This document shows positions 24,607-32,604 of a stretch of DNA of 33,106 nucleotides, in pieces; the stretch's first letter is position 1; every line of letters starts with the position of its first letter. Location of the stretch: positions 1 to 33,106 of the forward strand of contig JAFGSI010000024.1 in the NCBI GenBank assembly GCA_016934715.1, in the 5' to 3' direction. Source of the stretch: Anaerolineales bacterium. Its GTDB lineage: Bacteria > Chloroflexota > Anaerolineae > Anaerolineales > Villigracilaceae. Under the pieces are notes generated by a model. It saw only the letters and a program-made list of their open reading frames with translations. It did no database searches and had not been told where the DNA came from. The position numbers and the translations under genes were made by a program.

Positions 24607-26055
24607 TCAGGCCTCCAGGGAGGCGGTGATGCGGGCGAGTTCGGCGCTCAAGCGCGGGTCGAGCGGGTCGGGCTGGTGGCGGGCCAGGGTCGCGCGGGCC
24701 TTCTCCAGGGCCCAATCGCGTGCGTCGTCGCCCCTGGCCTCCCACTCGTTGTACGGGCGGCGGTCCATGAACTGCGGCAGGAAAACGTCGCGCATGTGCT
24801 GGCGGGTGTGCTTGTGGGTCAGGAAGTTGCCGCCCGGACCGACGGCCGCGATCGCCTCCAGGGCCAGGGTCTCGTCGTTGACGAGGATGCCCTGCATCAT
24901 CTTGTGGACGATGGCGAAGATCTCGCAGTCGAGCATCATCTCGGCGTAAGACCAGATCCGGCTGCCGTGCAGGAAGCCACAGCCGAGCAGCATGTCGGAC
25001 ATGACGACCGAGGCCATGAAGGTCGACAGGCTGTTCTCGATCCCGGCCTGCCAGTTGGGTTCCTTGGCCCCGGTGGCAAAGGAGCCCATCGAGAGCGGGA
25101 TGGCGTAGAAATCGGCCAGGGCGTTGGTGGCCGCCCCATAGAGGAAGTCCTCCGGGCCGCCGCCGGTGTAGGCCCCGGTGCGCAGGTCGGAGGCGGTCTG
25201 GGCAGCGGCGTAGAAGACCGGCGCGCCCGGGCTGGCCAGCTGGAGCAGGGCCGTCCCGGCGACGACCTCGGCATTGCCGACGGCCAGGTTGCCGGCCATG
25301 GTGGCCGGGCCGGTGGTCAAATTGGCGGCCATGGTCATGAAGCCGGTCGGCAGGCCGGCCTCCGCCGCCAGCAGGGCGGCATCGAGCGAGCCGCCGTCAT
25401 GGCCAAGCGGGGAGGCGGTGCACTGCATCAGCGACAGGACCGGGCGCTTGCGCAGCGCCTCCCGCCCGCCGGCGATCAGGGCTGCCATCTCGATCGCGGC
25501 CTGCGCCTCGCGGGCGTTGTAGATGCTCTCGGTCTGGACGTGCTTGGTCGAGTTCTCCCAGATGGCCTGGATCTCGTGCAGGCCGCGCGTCTCGGGCGGC
25601 TGGTCCTGGGCCGAGACCGGCACCCAGTGGAAGGCCACCTCCGGCGTGGCGTCGGCCAGGCGGGCGATCTCGCCCACATCCTGCAGGACGGTGCTGCGCC
25701 GCTTGCCGCTGTGGAGATCGATCACCTCGACCCCGCAGCCGTCGGTGCCAAGGTAGACATGATTCCCATCCAGGGCAAGGTCCTGGGACGGGTCACGCGC
25801 CGCCAGCGGGTAGGCCGGCGGGCAGGTCTTGAGGGCCGCTTCGATCAATTCGGGGCGGGCCCGCACGACCTGCCGGTCGCGGTCGACCTCGGCCCCGTGC
25901 GCCGCCCAGACCTCCAGGGCGCGCACCGAGGGGAAGCGCACCCCGACCGTTTCGATGATCCGCAGCGTGGCAGCATGGATCTTCTGGACCTCCTCGGGAG
26001 TGAGGACTTCCAGGCGCAGTTTCGGTTGGGAAATGGATGTGATCGCCCTGGTCAT
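24607..26055 (-). CDS. MttB-family corrinoid methyltransferase (non-pyrrolysine), copy D
   Basis: 482 residues. Family blocks are LRLEVLTPEEVQKIHAATLRIIETVGVRFP, the GNAEVVAGTALLQLASPGAPVFYAA core, TGAYTGGGPEDFLYGAATNALADFYAIP, and NFLTHKHTRQHMRDVFLPQF near the end. The extra GGGPED segment and TQWVPVSAQDQPPETRGLHE-like middle set it apart from the other three. It begins 12 bases after the corrinoid protein gene, the classic mttC-mttB pairing, so it is the best candidate for the primary demethylase of this operon. There is no in-frame TAG, so it is a non-pyrrolysine member. Confidence 0.9.
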   Translation of the reverse strand: MTRAITSISQPKLRLEVLTPEEVQKIHAATLRIIETVGVRFPSVRALEVWAAHGAEVDRDRQVVRARPELIEAALKTCPPAYPLAARDPSQDLALDGNHVYLGTDGCGVEVIDLHSGKRRSTVLQDVGEIARLADATPEVAFHWVPVSAQDQPPETRGLHEIQAIWENSTKHVQTESIYNAREAQAAIEMAALIAGGREALRKRPVLSLMQCTASPLGHDGGSLDAALLAAEAGLPTGFMTMAANLTTGPATMAGNLAVGNAEVVAGTALLQLASPGAPVFYAAAQTASDLRTGAYTGGGPEDFLYGAATNALADFYAIPLSMGSFATGAKEPNWQAGIENSLSTFMASVVMSDMLLGCGFLHGSRIWSYAEMMLDCEIFAIVHKMMQGILVNDETLALEAIAAVGPGGNFLTHKHTRQHMRDVFLPQFMDRRPYNEWEARGDDARDWALEKARATLARHQPDPLDPRLSAELARITASLEA

Positions 26056-26067
26056 GAGCGCTCGACC

Positions 26068-26718
26068 TCAGGCTGCGCCGACCAGCTGCCTGGCGACTGC
26101 CACGGCGCCAATGGCGTCTTCGGAGTAGCCGTCGGCCTCGATCTTCTGGACCCAGTCGCGGGTCACCGGGGCGCCGCCGACCATCACCTTGACCCTGGCG
26201 CGCAAACCGAGCTTGTCCAGTTCGTCGATGACTTCCTTTTGCCTGACCATCGTGGTGGTCAGCAGGGCGCTCAGGCCGACCAGGTTGGCATCGACTTCCT
26301 TGACCTTCTCGATGATCCTGGCAGTCGGCACGTCGACACCCAGGTCATGGACCTCAAAACCGGAGGCCGAGAGCATCGTCCCGACCAGCGACTTGCCGAT
26401 CTCGTGGATGTCGCCCTGGACGGTGGCCAGGACCACCCTGCCGAAGACCTGGCGCTCGGCGCCGAGGCGCTTCATCTCCGGCTCAAGCACCGCCACGGCA
26501 GCCTTCATCGCCTCGCCGGCCATGACCAGCTCGGGCAGAAAGGCGTCGCCGCAGGAAAAGCTTTCGCCGACCGTATTGACGCCCACCACGAAGCCCTGGT
26601 TGATCGCCTCCAGCGGGTCGAGGCCAGCCTCGATCGACTGGCGGGCCAAATCGGCGGCGAGGTCGGCATCGCCTTCGATGATGCTCTGGGCCATCTTCTG
26701 GAAAAGTTCTGCACTCAT
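26068..26718 (-). CDS. Corrinoid (cobalamin-binding) methyltransferase protein, MttC-like
   Basis: I start it at ATG 26718 (MSAELFQKMA), with AGGAG 7 nt upstream. A longer frame to 26745 uses a non-ATG start and lacks a site. The 216 residues have the two standard parts: a helical cap (1-85, with INQGFVVGVNTVGE and FLPELVMAGEAM) and a Rossmann B12-binding domain (90-216). The latter has D103IHEIG108, whose H105 is the lower cobalt ligand, LVGLSALLTTTM (147-158) and GGAPV (181-185). It carries the methyl group between the MttB enzymes and the pterin methyltransferase. It is the first gene of the 15-gene operon and the only corrinoid protein in the window, so it must serve several or all four MttB copies unless partners lie elsewhere. 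Confidence 0.95.
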   Translation of the reverse strand: MSAELFQKMAQSIIEGDADLAADLARQSIEAGLDPLEAINQGFVVGVNTVGESFSCGDAFLPELVMAGEAMKAAVAVLEPEMKRLGAERQVFGRVVLATVQGDIHEIGKSLVGTMLSASGFEVHDLGVDVPTARIIEKVKEVDANLVGLSALLTTTMVRQKEVIDELDKLGLRARVKVMVGGAPVTRDWVQKIEADGYSEDAIGAVAVARQLVGAA

Positions 26719-26794
26719 TTGCACGCTCCTTGGGTGTTTTTCCAACCCGCCATTAACCTCGGACCTCTTTGCCAGGTTGTCTCTGTCCTATCAA

Positions 26795-26800
26795 ATTATA
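26795..26800 (-). promoter_or_regulatory. Candidate -10 box of the 15-gene operon
   Basis: TATAAT on the - strand (26800-26795), 77 bases before the corrinoid protein start. No good -35 hexamer lies 16-18 nt further upstream. Instead an inverted repeat CCCGG-N7-CCGGG (26819-26835) covers that place, which fits an activator-dependent promoter. This is a weak but reasonable call. Confidence 0.45.
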
Positions 26801-26864
26801 ATCGCGTTCGTGAAATCGCCCGGCAGGCTACCGGGAGGGGTTTTCGGACCCTGCCAGTTCCAGC

Positions 26865-26883
26865 GCCCCGACCCCGCCGGGGC
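26865..26883. other. GC-rich hairpin in the divergent intergenic region
   Basis: GCCCCG (26865-26870) pairs with CGGGGC (26878-26883) around a 7-nt loop. An alternative pairing joins CCTGCC (26850-26855) to GGCAGG (26881-26886). It lies between the two divergent promoters. I find no B12-box or other known riboswitch signature. Confidence 0.35.
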
Positions 26884-26924
26884 AGGCTTGCAGGGAAAGG
26901 TAGGAGATTGTAAGCCTGTCGTTA

Positions 26925-26953
26925 TTGATGCAAACGAGATCTTCCTGTATAGT
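26925..26953 (+). promoter_or_regulatory. Sigma-70-type promoter for the FHA-ABC transporter gene
   Basis: TTGATG (26925-26930) and TATAGT (26948-26953) with a 17-nt spacer. The expected start near 26960 leaves a leader of about 50 bases before the ATG at 27012. Confidence 0.6.
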
Positions 26954-27011
26954 AGTGTGGCATTCTACGCTCTTCTTTTCTCACAACACCAATTCAAAAG
27001 GGATGTCCACC

Positions 27012-29651
27012 ATGGGCGAAAAACCACCTTCTGTTGTACTGATCATCCAACTCTCCGGCCAGGCCAGGCGCGAAGTTCCCCTCGAGCACACGCGATACAG
27101 CCTCGGCCGCGAAGCGGACAATGACATCGTCCTGGCCACGCCGGTCGTCTCCCGGCGGCACGCCTTCCTCGAGCGCCGCGGCGAAACCTGGTACTACGTC
27201 GACCGCGAGAGCCACAACGGCACGACCCTGGGCGGCAAGCGGATCAAGGAAGTCACCATCCACGACGGCCTGGCGCTGCGGATCGGCGAAAAGGCCGAAA
27301 CCGCTGTCACGCTGACCTTCCAGGTCGCCGCGGCGGCCGCCGGGGACGCCTCCCAGACCGGCCTGATCCACATCCGTTCGATCGAAGCCCCGACCGGCAA
27401 GGCGCTCAACATCGGCCGCGACGCGGAGGCCGACATCCAGCTGCCCGCCCCGGCCGTCTCGCGCCGCCACGCCGTGCTGCAGCCGACCGCCTCCGGCTGG
27501 ACTCTGACCGACCTGAACAGCACCAACGGGACCTTCGTCAACGGCCAGCGCATCACCCAGCCGCAGCCCCTGCAGGAGAAGGACATGGTTCAGATCGGAC
27601 CCTTCCGTCTGGTCTATGAGGGCGGTGGCATCTTCAAACTGCAGGCGGCCAGCCGTGGCCTGCGCCTGGATGGACAGAGCGTCATCTGGGATGTGGGCAG
27701 CAAGGAAAAGCGCAAGCGCATCCTGGAAACGATCGATATCTCCTGCTACCCGCAGGAGTTCATCGGCCTGGTCGGCGGCAGCGGCGCCGGCAAGACCACC
27801 CTGATGAAATCGCTCAGCGGCCTGCTGCCGCCCACCAAGGGCGAGATCCTGGTCGAGGGCGAGCCGCTCTACGAGAACTTCGACGCCTACCGGACCCTGA
27901 TCGGCTACGTTCCCCAGGATGACATCCTGCACAAGGAATTGAGCGTCGAAGAGGCCCTGAAATACTCGGCCAAACTACGCCTGCCGCCCGACATCAGCGA
28001 GAATGAGATCCAGCAGCGCATCGACCGGGTCCTCGAGCAGGTCGAGCTCTCCGGGCAGCGCAGCCAGCAGATCCAGAGCTTGAGCGGCGGGCAGCGCAAA
28101 CGGGCCAGCATCGCTGTCGAACTGCTGGCCGATCCGCCGCTGTTCTTCCTTGACGAACCGACTTCCGGCCTGGACCCCGGGCTGGAGAAGAAAATGATGG
28201 TCACCCTGCGCAAGCTGGCCAACGGCGGCAAGACCATCATCCTGGTGACCCACGCCACCGCCAACATCACCGAGTGCGATCACGTGGCCATCATGTCCCA
28301 GGGCCGGATGGTCTTCTTCGGCCCGCCAGCTGAAGCCGGCCAGTTCTTCGACGTCGGCAGCAACAATTTCGCCGACATCTACACCGAGATCAGCGACCCC
28401 GACCCGAAGAAGGCCAAAAAGAAGGCCGCCGACTGGGAGGCACGCTACAAGGCTTCCCCCTTCCACCAGAAATATGTGGCCGACCGGGTCAGGACCGCCC
28501 ACAGTCCGGAAGGCAAGGCCGGCGGGCAGACGGCGGGGATGAAACGCGGCCGGGTCAGTACGCTGCGCCAGTTCCTGCTGCTCACCCGCCGCTACTTCGA
28601 CCTGATCATCCGCGACAAGATCCTGCTGACCATCCTGCTGGCGATCATGCCGCTGCTGGCCGTCCTGCTGCTGCTGATCGCCGAGCCCAAGTGGCTGGTC
28701 GGTGACGCCCTGGCCGAGATCGAAGCCCAGCTGGTCCAGGCCATCCGCGGGGGAGACCAGAGCGCCGGCTACTCGGTGGTCAAGAACGGCCAGGGTCTGC
28801 TCTTCATGATGGCGCTGGCCAGTGTTCTGCTCGGCCTGTTTGCCTCCGCCTACGAGATCGTCAAGGAGCGCACCATCTACATCCGCGAGCGGATGGTCTT
28901 CCTGCGCCTGTTCCCCTACCTGATGTCCAAGGTGGTCCTGCTGGGCGGGTTCGCCGCCCTGCAGTGCCTGCTCTTCCTGCTGGTGATCAGCATCAAGATC
29001 CGCTTCCCGGCCGAGGGAATCTTCCTGCCGTCGATCGTTGAGATCTACATCACCATGCTCCTGAGCGCGATTGCCGCCATCATGCTCGGCCTGCTGGTTT
29101 CCTCGCTGGCCCCCAACACCAACTCGGTGACGTACATCATCATGGGGCTGCTGTTCCTGCAGATCATCTTCGCCGGCGTGTTCTTCGAACTGCCCGGTTT
29201 CTCGAGCCGGATCTCGGCCATCACCCTGACCCGCTGGAGCACGGAGGGGATGGGCGTCTCGGCGGACCTGGAATATCTCAACTCGCTGACCCGCAGCCGC
29301 TTCCAACCGGACCCGGTAACGGAGGAGGTCTCGATCGAGGTCGAGAAACCCGCCGAGGACTGGGAGCCGGTCACCGTGACCGAGGAAATGCAGCAGATCC
29401 CCGGCTGCATGGGCCCGGTGCCGATGCCGGTCGTGACCGAGAACGAGATGGTGACTGTGATGGAGACGGTCACCGAGACCGTGACCGTCGAGCCGGAGGC
29501 GGTCGATGTCTATACCCCGCTCGAATTCGAACTCGACTACACCCGCAGTGCCAGTCACCTGCTGCAGGACTGGGGCATGCTGCTCGGATTGACAATCTTC
29601 TTCGGAGCCGCGACCCTGTTCGTCATGCGCCAGAAGGATGTGATCAAATAA
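27012..29651 (+). CDS. Two-FHA ABC transporter fusion (Rv1747/ABCG-like)
   Basis: I start it at ATG 27012 (MGEKPPS), with AAAGGGA 8 nt upstream. Upstream in-frame starts fall on or near the promoter. The 879 residues are: FHA domain 1 (about 10-100, YSLGR at 29-33, SRRH and SHNGT), FHA domain 2 (about 115-205, IGR at 134-136, SRRH, NSTNGT), and an ABC ATPase (about 220-450) with Walker A GGSGAGKTT including K261, signature LSGGQ 357-361, Walker B LFFLDE with E382, and H414. An ABC-2 membrane domain (about 525-879) has about six hydrophobic segments. FHA domains bind phosphothreonine, so a kinase partner should switch transport, as for Rv1747 and PknF of Mycobacterium tuberculosis. An acidic, Val/Thr-rich loop (about 763-841) before the last helix is unusual. 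The cargo is unknown. A terminator follows. Confidence 0.93.
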   Translation: MGEKPPSVVLIIQLSGQARREVPLEHTRYSLGREADNDIVLATPVVSRRHAFLERRGETWYYVDRESHNGTTLGGKRIKEVTIHDGLALRIGEKAETAVTLTFQVAAAAAGDASQTGLIHIRSIEAPTGKALNIGRDAEADIQLPAPAVSRRHAVLQPTASGWTLTDLNSTNGTFVNGQRITQPQPLQEKDMVQIGPFRLVYEGGGIFKLQAASRGLRLDGQSVIWDVGSKEKRKRILETIDISCYPQEFIGLVGGSGAGKTTLMKSLSGLLPPTKGEILVEGEPLYENFDAYRTLIGYVPQDDILHKELSVEEALKYSAKLRLPPDISENEIQQRIDRVLEQVELSGQRSQQIQSLSGGQRKRASIAVELLADPPLFFLDEPTSGLDPGLEKKMMVTLRKLANGGKTIILVTHATANITECDHVAIMSQGRMVFFGPPAEAGQFFDVGSNNFADIYTEISDPDPKKAKKKAADWEARYKASPFHQKYVADRVRTAHSPEGKAGGQTAGMKRGRVSTLRQFLLLTRRYFDLIIRDKILLTILLAIMPLLAVLLLLIAEPKWLVGDALAEIEAQLVQAIRGGDQSAGYSVVKNGQGLLFMMALASVLLGLFASAYEIVKERTIYIRERMVFLRLFPYLMSKVVLLGGFAALQCLLFLLVISIKIRFPAEGIFLPSIVEIYITMLLSAIAAIMLGLLVSSLAPNTNSVTYIIMGLLFLQIIFAGVFFELPGFSSRISAITLTRWSTEGMGVSADLEYLNSLTRSRFQPDPVTEEVSIEVEKPAEDWEPVTVTEEMQQIPGCMGPVPMPVVTENEMVTVMETVTETVTVEPEAVDVYTPLEFELDYTRSASHLLQDWGMLLGLTIFFGAATLFVMRQKDVIK

Positions 29652-29675
29652 GGGCACTTTGCTGGTGAACAGCAG

Positions 29676-29706
29676 CGACGCACCCTCACGGGTGCGTCGT
29701 TGTTTT
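29676..29706 (+). terminator. Rho-independent terminator of the FHA-ABC gene
   Basis: CGACGCACCC (29676-29685), TCAC loop, GGGTGCGTCG (29690-29699), then TTGTTTT. It is a perfect 10-bp stem followed by a T-rich tract, between two convergent genes. Confidence 0.85.
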
Positions 29707-30518
29707 CAAGGGTTGGTTTCGTCCATGTCCGCCGCCGGGGGCCTGCGCTCAGGCTGGTGACGGCGGGCGATGATGACCGAGATGTTGTCGGGGCCACCGT
29801 TGGCATTGGCCAGGGCAACCAGCTTGTCAGCTGCGGCCTGGGGCTCCAGTTCGCTGGCCGAGGCCCAGATCAGCGCCTCGGGCACCACCCCCCACAGCCC
29901 GTCCGAACACAGCACCAGGATGTCGTCCGGCTCAAGGTCCATGGCCGCCTCATGGGGCTGGACGTCCGGCCGGCGGGCACTGATCGACATCGACAGGCGG
30001 TTGCGCTTGGGATGGTGCTGGGCCTGCTGGGGGGTCAGCAGTCCGGCCCGCACCTGCTCCGCCACCCAACTGTGATCCTGGCTGACCTGGTGCACCTCCC
30101 GGCCGCGCAGCAGATAGGCCCGGCTGTCCCCCACATTCAGAACGTAGATCCTGGCCTGGGTGAGCACGGCCGCCACCAGTGTGCTGCCCATCGATTCCAG
30201 CTCCACCTCCTGGTCGCCGCGCTGGCGGACAAGGCTATGCGCTGCCTGCAGCCCGCCGCGCAGGACGGCGGCTGGATCGGCATCCGGGCGGGAACCCAGG
30301 TAGGTCTCCCGAACCGCCTGGGCGACCAGCTGACCGGCGACCGCCCCGCCGCGATACCCGCCCATCCCGTCGGCAACGACCAGCAGCGGCGGGCGGTCCT
30401 CGCCCGGGGCCGGCAGCACCAGATCAATGGTGTCCTGGTTGGCCCGGGCGCGGCGTTTACGCCCGGGATCACAGGCAGAACCAAATTCGAATCCGGCAGC
30501 GATCCTGAGGGTCTCCAT
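29706..30518 (-). CDS. PP2C-family Ser/Thr protein phosphatase
   Basis: 270 residues, a complete bacterial PP2C (PstP/Stp1-like) domain with no membrane anchor. Metal-binding and active-site motifs are RARANQD (24-29, with D29), VVADGMGGYRGG (48-58, with D50), GSTLVAAVL, NVGDSRAYL (129-136), CSDGLW (204-209, with D206) and GGPDN (241-245, with D245). It removes phosphate from Ser/Thr of kinase targets using Mn2+ or Mg2+. The start lies 6 bp after the vWA-FHA gene, so the two are co-transcribed. Together with the kinase genes across the divergent promoter it can reset the FHA-ABC and vWA-FHA proteins. Confidence 0.95.
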   Translation of the reverse strand: METLRIAAGFEFGSACDPGRKRRARANQDTIDLVLPAPGEDRPPLLVVADGMGGYRGGAVAGQLVAQAVRETYLGSRPDADPAAVLRGGLQAAHSLVRQRGDQEVELESMGSTLVAAVLTQARIYVLNVGDSRAYLLRGREVHQVSQDHSWVAEQVRAGLLTPQQAQHHPKRNRLSMSISARRPDVQPHEAAMDLEPDDILVLCSDGLWGVVPEALIWASASELEPQAAADKLVALANANGGPDNISVIIARRHQPERRPPAADMDETNP

Positions 30519-30524
30519 GGCGCC

Positions 30525-32456
30525 CTATTGCTCCATGGTGGTGTCGGGGTCACCCCCGGGCGGCAGGTCGGCGACGGTTTCGCCGGCATTGAAATCGTCC
30601 ATGGTCTTCTCTTCGGAACCAGCCAGCCGGGCGGGAGCCTGGTAGCGCAGGCGCACCCGCTTGCCCAGCTGGAGCACGGACCCGTTCTTAAGCAGCGCCT
30701 GCCCACCGCCCAGGGGAACCTCGTCCACCAGGGTCCCAAATTTGGGAGGCCGCAGTTGGCCATTTTCATCCGGGGACTGGATCTCGCTGACATACAGGGC
30801 ATTACCCTTCTGGACGATCTCGGCGTGCTGGCGCGAGACCGGGCTGTCCTTGGGGAAGGTGATGTCGGTGCCGGCACTGCGTCCCAGGCTGGTCGGGGTG
30901 CGGGTGATCTCGAAGCGGTGCCCGATCATGCTGGCATCGTCGCTGGCCTCGACCACCAGCACGCCCAGCGTATCGGGGGCCGGTTCCCAGTCATCCATGG
31001 TCCGGTCGGCAGCCGGCTTGGGAGCCGAGAACTCCTCAAGGGTCTGGGCGCGTTCCCAGGCCTGGTCACGCTGGCGCTCGCTCCTTTTCTTTTTGCGTCC
31101 CCCAAGCAGGAACAGGACCAGCCCAACCAGGCCCAGCCCGACCACGATCGCCCCGGCGATCACCAGGGTCTGCGTGCTCAGGCCTTCCTCTGCGCCAGTT
31201 TCCCCTTCGGCCGGCTCGCCCACGCCGGGGGCATCCGCAGAGATGACCAGGTTCAGCCTGGCTGTGCCCAGTTCGGATTCATCGGCGCCCTGAACGACCG
31301 CCACCAGGGCCAGATCGCCCTCGGCGAACTGGCTGAAGTCGACCTCCATCTCATACGGAGTGGTGCTATCGGAGGCAACCGTCTCGCCGTCGACCTGCAG
31401 CAGGACCTGCGAAACCGGCTCGCCCTGGCCGGAGACGACCACCGTCACCGTCCGCAGCCCGTAGACTTCGTCCCCTTCTGCCAGGCCGCGAAAAGAGACC
31501 CGGGTCGGGAGGGCCGGCAGCAGGAAGCTGCGCGTGTCCTGATCCTGGTTGCCTTCATAATCCACCCTGACGACCAGGGTGTGAGCTCCGGGCGCGGCCA
31601 GGGAGGTGTAGGTGATCACATACTGCGAGCGGAGCTGGTCGGAAATCTGCAAAAACAGGTCTTCCAGATCCGCCGGGCTGGGCGAGTAGAGATAGCGCCC
31701 GCCGGTCAGGGTGGCCATGCGTTCCAGCCCCTGCCCATCGACGCGGGCCCCCAGCCCGACCGTGTAGACGGGCACCCGCGTCCCGCCGCTCGAGCCGGCA
31801 TCGATCACGTCGTCGGCCGTCATGGCGCTGCACGGCTGGCTGTTGTATTCGTCGACCCCATCGGTCAGCAGGATGATCGCCCGCCGCCCGGCCGGGAGCG
31901 AGGCGGTCATCTCGACTGCCTGCCAGGCCGCGTCGTAGAGGCAGGTCCCGGCGTTGGGGATGGCATTGATCAGGTTGATGCGCTCCTGCACGGCCGGATG
32001 GTCGGTGGTGAAATCGGTTTCGGTGGTCACTTCGTGGTTGAAGCTGATCACCGCCACACTGTCCTCCTCGGCCAGGTCCTCCACAAAGGAGTTGGCCGCC
32101 TGGCGGGCGAAGGTCATCGCCTGGCCAACCATCGAGCCGCTGGTGTCGAGCACCAGGACGACATGGATCGGCTGGTCGTCGACCAGGTCGACGGACCCGA
32201 TCTCGACCTGCTGGGAGTCCTCGCTGACCGTGAAGTGTTCGGCAGTCAGGTCCTTGAGCGGGTCTCCGTCCCCGTCCACCACCGAGACATAGGTCTGCAC
32301 ATCGAAAGCGACGGCCGTCTCGGAGGGCGTCCCCTCGACATAGTTGACCACCAGGTCCAGGGACGACTGGGCAGCCCCGGGGACCGGGACTGCCAGGGTA
32401 AACAATAGAACCATGACCACCCAACGCAACGATTGTGACAAACGACGACCACGCAT
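30525..32456 (-). CDS. vWA-TM-FHA membrane protein
   Basis: 643 residues with AAGGAGG 5 nt before the ATG and a TATAAT box at 32496-32491 lacking a good -35. The N-terminal signal sequence (1-29, ending PGAAQ) is followed outside the membrane by a vWA domain (about 97-285). Its metal site is D104-T-S106-G-S108 with D199 in LLTDGVDE. An Ig-like region (about 310-405), an acidic linker, one membrane helix (about 430-452) and a basic stop RKKKR come next. The cytoplasmic FHA domain (about 515-605) has SLGR, the SRQH motif at 541-544 and a GTLVDEVPL turn. A vWA outside joined to a phosphothreonine reader inside suggests a sensor that couples binding of an external ligand to kinase signalling. TMDD/TME motifs flank the FHA domain (T486, T618, T640). 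It is followed directly by the phosphatase gene. Confidence 0.93.
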   Translation of the reverse strand: MRGRRLSQSLRWVVMVLLFTLAVPVPGAAQSSLDLVVNYVEGTPSETAVAFDVQTYVSVVDGDGDPLKDLTAEHFTVSEDSQQVEIGSVDLVDDQPIHVVLVLDTSGSMVGQAMTFARQAANSFVEDLAEEDSVAVISFNHEVTTETDFTTDHPAVQERINLINAIPNAGTCLYDAAWQAVEMTASLPAGRRAIILLTDGVDEYNSQPCSAMTADDVIDAGSSGGTRVPVYTVGLGARVDGQGLERMATLTGGRYLYSPSPADLEDLFLQISDQLRSQYVITYTSLAAPGAHTLVVRVDYEGNQDQDTRSFLLPALPTRVSFRGLAEGDEVYGLRTVTVVVSGQGEPVSQVLLQVDGETVASDSTTPYEMEVDFSQFAEGDLALVAVVQGADESELGTARLNLVISADAPGVGEPAEGETGAEEGLSTQTLVIAGAIVVGLGLVGLVLFLLGGRKKKRSERQRDQAWERAQTLEEFSAPKPAADRTMDDWEPAPDTLGVLVVEASDDASMIGHRFEITRTPTSLGRSAGTDITFPKDSPVSRQHAEIVQKGNALYVSEIQSPDENGQLRPPKFGTLVDEVPLGGGQALLKNGSVLQLGKRVRLRYQAPARLAGSEEKTMDDFNAGETVADLPPGGDPDTTMEQ

Positions 32457-32513
32457 TCCGGCCTCCTTGAGGATGATCTTATGTAACGGTATTATATTGG
32501 GGCGACATTTTAA

Positions 32514-32542
32514 TTGACTGTAAAATATGCTTACAGTATACT
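32514..32542 (+). promoter_or_regulatory. Sigma-70-type promoter ahead of the kinase genes
   Basis: TTGACT (32514-32519) and TATACT (32537-32542) with a 17-nt spacer. Transcription would begin near 32549, run through the decayed kinase copy and reach the intact kinase at 32974. Confidence 0.75.
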
Positions 32543-32604
32543 CAATCGTAATACCAGCGTCAATTAAATCTCATGAGCATTCTCCTGCCCTGCACAGACA
32601 ATTC

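Noticed and set aside
10392-26055. Pyrrolysine-coding TAG in the MttB genes
   Set aside because: All four copies read through full length with no in-frame TAG, so they are non-pyrrolysine members.
22912-26913. A 1333-codon open frame on the + strand
   Set aside because: It is antisense to the SBP, two MttB genes and the corrinoid protein, all of which have clear motifs. Its translation is rich in G, R, D, Q and H with no domain; this is a by-product of GC-rich codon use.
26719-26924. Cobalamin riboswitch upstream of the corrinoid protein gene
   Set aside because: I could not find a B12 box or the expected conserved core in the leader. The leader from the predicted start is only about 70 bases, too short for this class.
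27975-29657. A 560-codon - strand frame
   Set aside because: Antisense to the FHA-ABC transporter; composition typical of a shadow frame and no motif.
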